A DNA stretch of 64,000 nt from Phaseolus vulgaris (taxonomy: Eukaryota; Streptophyta; Magnoliopsida; Fabales; Fabaceae), in NCBI RefSeq assembly GCF_000499845.2, contig NC_023757.2, positions 7,040,118-7,104,117 on the forward strand. Direction: 5' to 3'. The notes beneath the pieces are model-generated. The model was not told the origin of the DNA. It saw nothing but the letters and a program-made list of their open reading frames with translations, and did not search any database. Positions 59,201 to 64,000 of this stretch are shown here, one piece after another. Position numbers and translations under genes: made by a program. Positions within the stretch are counted from its first letter, which is position 1. Every line of letters starts with the position of its first letter.

Positions 59201-61418
59201 TATCAAAATGAACTAAAGAAAAAGAAGATAAAGCTCATTTATTAAGACTATCAGGGAAAGACTGACGAACATGTTTTCCTAATTGACATGATTCACAATT
59301 CAAAGTAGACAAATGTTTTAAACTTGACACCATGCTTTTCAATTTTGTTAAGCAAGATTTCCTAATTGAGCATGAATCATCATTTGAGAGATCGTCAATG
59401 CGCATATCAATCTCGATGAGATAGTAAAGGCCATGTGACTCACATTTGACGTCAATCGTCTAACCCAATATACGATCTGTAAGTTAACATTATTTTCAGT
59501 GAAGATGAGGATAATATGATGAGATTAGGTCAATTGATTAACGAACAATAGATTTAAAGGGCAATTCGGGATATGAAGAATAAAATCAACAGTAAGTGGC
59601 GGGAGGGGTTGGGTAATAAAAATGCTGCAACAATTGTAAACAGGAAATTGACAACTTTAGTAAAGGAATAGTAAAGAGAACGGTTACCATATGTGATTAG
59701 TTGCACTAGAGTCAATAACTTAGGGACCAAGAGAAGCTGATTTTGAGACAAGCAGATGAATGACTAGTGTATGGCACTGAAGCAATGTTACTAGTGGATT
59801 GACATATCTATCACACACCAATTGATAAAGCCTTCAAATGTTGTTAGAGATGGATCAACTAGTTATGTAGGAGCAATAGGTGACTTAGCAGTGGAAGTGG
59901 AACAGTTGGATTGGTCCATCTTCTCAACACTAACAATATGGTTAGAAAAGATGGGAGAATCTATTGGAGGTTGATGTGGTGTTGGAAGACATTTTTCTTA
60001 AAGGCTAGAGGAAAAAACCCTAAGCAGAGGGTGCTGTAACAATGAAATCTAACATGGGAGAAGGGTTCACAAGAATAGGAAAAAAAAAATCCTTTGGACA
60101 CATTGGATCTACTAGGCCAACATGGTTTTGGGAGAGGTCCAATAACATGTTAAACTCTAGAAGACATGGGTATTTTATTAATATTAAGAAAAAAGGAAAT
60201 AGAGGAGATTTTATATAAAAATGTTATAGGAATAAATAAACATGTTCCTAATAATACATATATAATCTAGATATTCCTGATTATATAGGATCAACTTGTT
60301 ATTTCTATAATTAACAATATTCCTGATTATATACTATCGGTTTCTTATTTCTATAAATATAACACAACCTGAACTATTGCATGTGATGGCTGATGAGACC
60401 TATCATAGTTCTTTGCTGAATTTTGCCTCTTCTCCAAAGTGGTTCATGCTTTCCACCTTCAAATGTTTATCTTTGTTTCTGTCTTCAGGTTCTTGATTCA
60501 GAATGTTAAGCCCATTTTCTTGCTTTCCTACCTGTGGTTTCTTCCACCTTTTCATGTTTCTTTCTTTCTTCTAGATCTTGCTGCCGTGGTTGCAGTTCTT
60601 GAAGATTGCTTTCTGAAAGTCCACCTTTTGCATTCTGGTTGTTCTCCACCCAGCACGAGAGCCCCTCCTTCCAATGCCCACAACCCACAATGGTTTCATA
60701 TCTTCATGAACTTGCTTGGCCTCAATATTGCTCAACCTTGATCAGCCGCCAATCTTCCTTTCATCAGATTTAGGAATCAATCTTGAAGCCATTTTCTTGA
60801 CAACTTCCCCCCACAGCTCTTAGATTTGATCTCAATTACCAGTTGGTAGGAACTGGATCAGATTTATGGAGACAAATGGGAAGATTCCCCAGATTACAGT
60901 ATGATTGCAGAACTTTGAGGTTCTGCACCTTCTAATGCCAAAGTAATCCTCCCAAATGACAAGATGGAATCCCTCCCAATCCCTCTTCCTATTTATAGAC
61001 AGCTGCTTGTCTACTAACATAAACCCGTCCTCAATGGGCCTAACATTGTTATTGGGGGTTACCTAACATGGTTATTGGTTTAAATCTCAATTCATGATTT
61101 TCAATTGTGGTTGTGGTCACACTGTTGAAGCTATGTTTGTATTCTGTATAGAAAAATTGCAAGAAATTTAGGACAAGTACAGGCAACAAGGTTTTCAATT
61201 GCAGTTGCACTGTGCAGTTTAAATTTCATCCATTCAACTTTCAGTGATTTCTAATAATGACTGTTTACGGAAAATAATACAATTTATTTCTTGGTAATAA
61301 TTTACCGTAATAGTCTTTTTAATGCAAAACTTGGGTGATATTGACTTTACATTTTCCTCGTTTGTAGCTTGAGTTTGAGAGGAAGAGGTTGCAACTTCGC
61401 GGTTCTGGTGGTCAGTAA
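53291..61418 (+). CDS. LSM12: LSM12 homologue
   Basis: Exons 53291-53592, 53695-53775, 56812-56935 and 61368-61418, all GT..AG with matching phases, give 185 aa (human LSM12 is similar in size). The N-terminal Lsm-like part (about residues 10-85) has [39 protein letters not shown] and [18 protein letters not shown]; the AD domain follows with [40 protein letters not shown] and [20 protein letters not shown], ending LRGSGGQ. LSM12 proteins bind RNA and associate with ataxin-2 and translation or mRNA-decay factors in other eukaryotes; the plant role is little known. Intron 2 is 3.0 kb, intron 3 is 4.4 kb and full of transposon remnants. The gene is open throughout and looks functional. A truncated copy lies at 32134-32614. 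Confidence 0.94.
57778..58558. mobile_element. Non-autonomous hAT element in LSM12 intron 3
   Basis: A 781-bp element starts CAGTGTTATCAAAATATC and ends, inverted, CAGTGCCATAAATAATC; it is flanked by a perfect 8-bp repeat AATAAGAC (57770-57777, 58559-58566). A second internal CAGTGTTATCAATATTCG at 58064 suggests a nested relative. Repeated GGCGG/CCGCCATG motifs occur inside. The host sequence (TGTTCCTAATAAGAC then GTATAATCTAGATATTC) continues uninterrupted in another copy at 60243-60280. Confidence 0.8.
59100..59760 (-). pseudogene. Copia protease-integrase fragment, antisense in LSM12 intron 3
   Basis: The minus-strand translation contains [11 protein letters not shown] (protease site, DSG changed to DSS), HAQLGN then [18 protein letters not shown] (zinc-binding HHCC region), and [19 protein letters not shown] with IDDYSTCTW (integrase core start). 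Stops and frame breaks are common. It lies antisense to LSM12. Confidence 0.8.
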
Positions 61419-64000
61419 AGCTTCACATTTGCATCCTTTTATGGTCAGGAAAGTGCCACCAAGGAGTAAACATGATGGGTATGTTGCTTTTAACAAACCC
61501 TATACAAGAGGGTTTTCCAAGGCATATTCCTGACTTCAGATATCTTTTGATTATCTGCTGTCTTGAGCTCTCAAGTTCTGTCTTGCTTATGGAGTTCATT
61601 TGAGGTACTTCCTCCGGATTCTTCTTAAGAGTGAATGCTGAAGCGTATGATGTATGGTGTGTTACACTTGGAACCCGAACAGGTGACTGGGTTTATATAA
61701 TTTGTCAGTTTGCTGTTGGAAAGTTTAACCAATTACAACGGGCTACCATGAACTCAAAATGACTCTAATTTGCTCCTTATCTAATAATGCAAATGCTTTG
61801 GATAAATCAAGCTGATATTCCTACCTGAAGCTTTCTAGTTTTGTTTATTTCTTGTTTCTAAAAATTTGTTGTTTAATTTTTTTATTTGGTTGTCCCCACT
61901 ATGATAAGGTTTGATTGCTATTGTTTTTTGGATTTTAATCTTCTTTGGATGGATCTTTGGCAATATTTGATTGCACTTTGGGGTCAAAGGGGAAAACATT
62001 AAGAAAGAGACAAGGCTTGGAAAATATTTTGTTCTGTTTTTTGGGGCAGGGTATTTGTAGTATGCTTTCCAATTTCTTTTGAGAAGGGCCTCAAATAGAA
62101 ATTAATCAAATAAGAAATACATTCTTGACTTCATGTTTTGCACCTTTCTTTGTCTTGTTCTGAATTTGTCCTCTACGTCTAGATATGGAGGTTCCAGTCT
62201 TCATTTTCTGCACTGTGTCTTTACTGTCTTTGAATTGATGTCACCCTGAGTTTAGGTGTGATTGGAGCCTTAGTTGTCTTTTGCGCCCTGAAGGTTCTGC
62301 TCTGTTCCAGATGTGTCTGGTCTTTGTTCTTTGTTTCAATTTCAAATACTAGCTCAAATTGGTTGGTAACTTGGAGTTAGTTGACAGGTGCTGATTCTCT
62401 AGTTCTATCTGATGCCCATCTATGCCTAATTGTATTGTTTTCCTCATTTTTTCATTCAACAAATATTTTCTTCTCCATTTGGGCTCTATTATGTCTCCCA
62501 ACCTGGAATCAGAGTGTTGGCATCTACTGGAAAGGAAGATTTCATTATGCTGCATAGAGCTTTCCATGAGCTCAGTTTCGTCCTCTCTTCCTCACTTCAC
62601 TACAATTGCGCTTCCCTCCCCGCTTCTCCAAAACTCAAGATTCTGATATTGATGTGGTTTTAGCTCAGACTCTTCAATGGATTTTTTCTCTGATTCAGCA
62701 ATGAGAATTTTTTTATTTTCATTGAGATCGTGGTTGTTTCTTGGATCTTAGTGCTTTGTTTCTTGAAGATTTTGTTTGAGCCTTTGAATGTTCCAGTTTT
62801 TGCATTTTCCAGTTTAGGTCAGTCATATTTGATCAAATGCAATTTTGGAAGAGGCACAAGGGTGATCAAAATTTATTGTCATTCTTCAATCTGTTCTTGT
62901 TGTTTTCCCCATTTTTGGCAACATGTTATCCTTGCTTTTTTCTGATCACAATCCTACAATGGCTCAGATATGGATATGGATAGCAGTTTTAATCTTGTCT
63001 GCCACATCACCACCTCCATGTTTCACAAAATTCTCAGTCTTGAAATTTGATGCAGAAAATCCTCCGCTTAAGATGTCATTTTTCTTTTATCAGTGCTTCA
63101 GTGAAGCTAGCACTATTTGTGCTCTTGATTTCTTTACTTGGTAGTATTGTTCGGGCTAATGATATCTGGGGATTGCTTGATTGACAAAAGAGTTATTTCA
63201 TGAACTGTTATCATTGGTCTAATTTGCTGTTCCATTTTGTGACTTTGTAATGTAACATCATTTAATGAAGGTCTAATTAATATTGTTTTGGTCTACTTCA
63301 AGTGCTTGTTTGATGCATCATCTTTATAGTTGTAAATGGTATTACAAGCATGCATGTTGCTGGTGTTTTGGTTTGATCAATACTTATTACTGCACTTGGT
63401 GCATGCCTCATCACTTCCTACTGCTTCTTCTGTCATCTAAAAAAGTTGTCATCATTGCTAAGGGCCAAAGGCCAAGCTATTCCAATTGGTTCTAATAGGG
63501 GAACTCGAGTTGCGAATAGGATTTTTTTAGAAGAGTGGTGTCTTACAAGACTCTTTGTATTGTATTATCCTCAGTGGTGCAGTGAACATGGCATAGGAAG
63601 GTGAAGTTGAATTTCTTCAGGATTAGTGAAAGGCCTCTTTTGGTTATTTCCAGGATTAGTGAAAGGCCTCTTTTGGTTATTTTAAGCATGATCTCTATTA
63701 TTTTTGGTTTTAAAGCTGTGTTCAGAGTTTGGTGTTGGACTTTTAGTCCTCAATGAAGACAGTTTTAGTTCCTTTTTTAAAGGGTGGGTTTGCAATCAAA
63801 GGTGTTTTTCTTGGAAGCTTCTATCCATGGTGGTTAGATGTGGGCTTCTGCAATGGATGATTAGGCATTGATATTTTTTGTTTTGTTTTTGTCTGAGTGT
63901 GAAAGTCTCACCCCATTTGTTCTTGATAGCGTTTAGTGTAACTTGTACCAAGTGGTTAAGCCTCTTGCCCAAGTAGATCTTTTTTATTACTCCCAAGTTA
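61419..64000. other. LSM12 3' UTR and downstream DNA
   Basis: After the LSM12 stop no further gene is recognised. The 3' UTR probably covers the first few hundred bases. A 36-base unit with CAGGATTAGTGAAAGGCCTC occurs twice in tandem at about 63618-63690. Open frames of 60-77 codons near 62350-63140 have no recognisable motifs. Confidence 0.45.

Larger units (their letters stand above)
57232..61000 (-). mobile_element. Composite retrotransposon debris in LSM12 intron 3
   Basis: Paired repeats include GGATCAGATTT at 57240 and 60850 with similar flanks (CTGCACCTyCyAATGCC), and TGTTCCTAATAA...TATAATCTAGATATTC at 57763/58567 and 60244-60280. Between them on the minus strand lie copia protease and integrase codons (59100-59760). 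The repeats are in an order that does not fit a single pair of LTRs, so at least two elements are mixed. Confidence 0.55.

Noticed and set aside
62349..63144. Several 70-77-codon frames downstream of LSM12
   Set aside because: No motifs, overlapping in both strands, and composition typical of non-coding DNA.

Overview
This is plant nuclear DNA. It is AT-rich, has long introns with GT..AG borders, and is dominated by decayed transposable elements. Several repeat families (a solo LTR with paired AAACAACCGATTGTTT motifs, SIRE-like LTR ends with CACCCCC, TRIM-like elements) suggest a legume, probably a phaseoloid one; that placement is an inference from memory of such repeats, not from a search.

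Four genes look intact. (1) A small conserved plant protein of unknown function, minus strand, CDS 2239-2493, with a probable 1.7 kb intron in its 5' UTR. (2) A DIVARICATA/MYBS-type two-repeat MYB factor with a SHAQKYF motif (CDS exons 23483-23868 and 27208-27706, 294 aa). (3) A four-exon gluconokinase (35942-37015, 193 aa). (4) A four-exon LSM12 homologue (53291-61418, 185 aa). Three host-gene relics are also present: a second LSM12 copy with only exons 1-2 (32134-32614), a geranylgeranyl diphosphate synthase pseudogene (about 43600-44238), and a TBL27/AXY4-like xyloglucan O-acetyltransferase gene with a premature stop (44996-46039).

Layout. 1-6.1 kb: a Mutator-type MITE and the small gene. 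6.1-13.6 kb: an almost complete Ty1/copia element on the minus strand (LTRs, 5-bp target duplication, PBS) carrying a 1,024-bp solo LTR in its integrase. 14.3-18.6 kb: a second copia element, minus strand, without a recognisable 5' LTR. 21.2-27.9 kb: the MYB gene with a copia relic in its intron. 28.3-34.5 kb: duplicated block A (hAT transposase relic, plant-mobile-domain relic, LSM12 exons 1-2). 35.8-37.0 kb: gluconokinase. 37-43 kb: repeats and LTR remnants. 43.5-46 kb: two pseudogenes. 46.7-52.6 kb: a copia gag relic, two solo LTRs and a hAT transposase pseudogene with antisense mobile-domain relics. 51.3-55.8 kb is block B, the other copy of block A. 53.3-61.4 kb: full LSM12, whose 4.4 kb last intron holds retrotransposon and hAT debris.

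The most informative feature is the pair of direct blocks A and B. Comparing them gives an empty site for one MITE, two size states of one hAT insertion, and a relative order of events: hAT/mobile-domain relics and the small hAT insertion first, then the block duplication, then the Mutator-type MITE in A. The genes do not form a pathway; the region is best read as a transposon graveyard around four independent housekeeping or regulatory genes.
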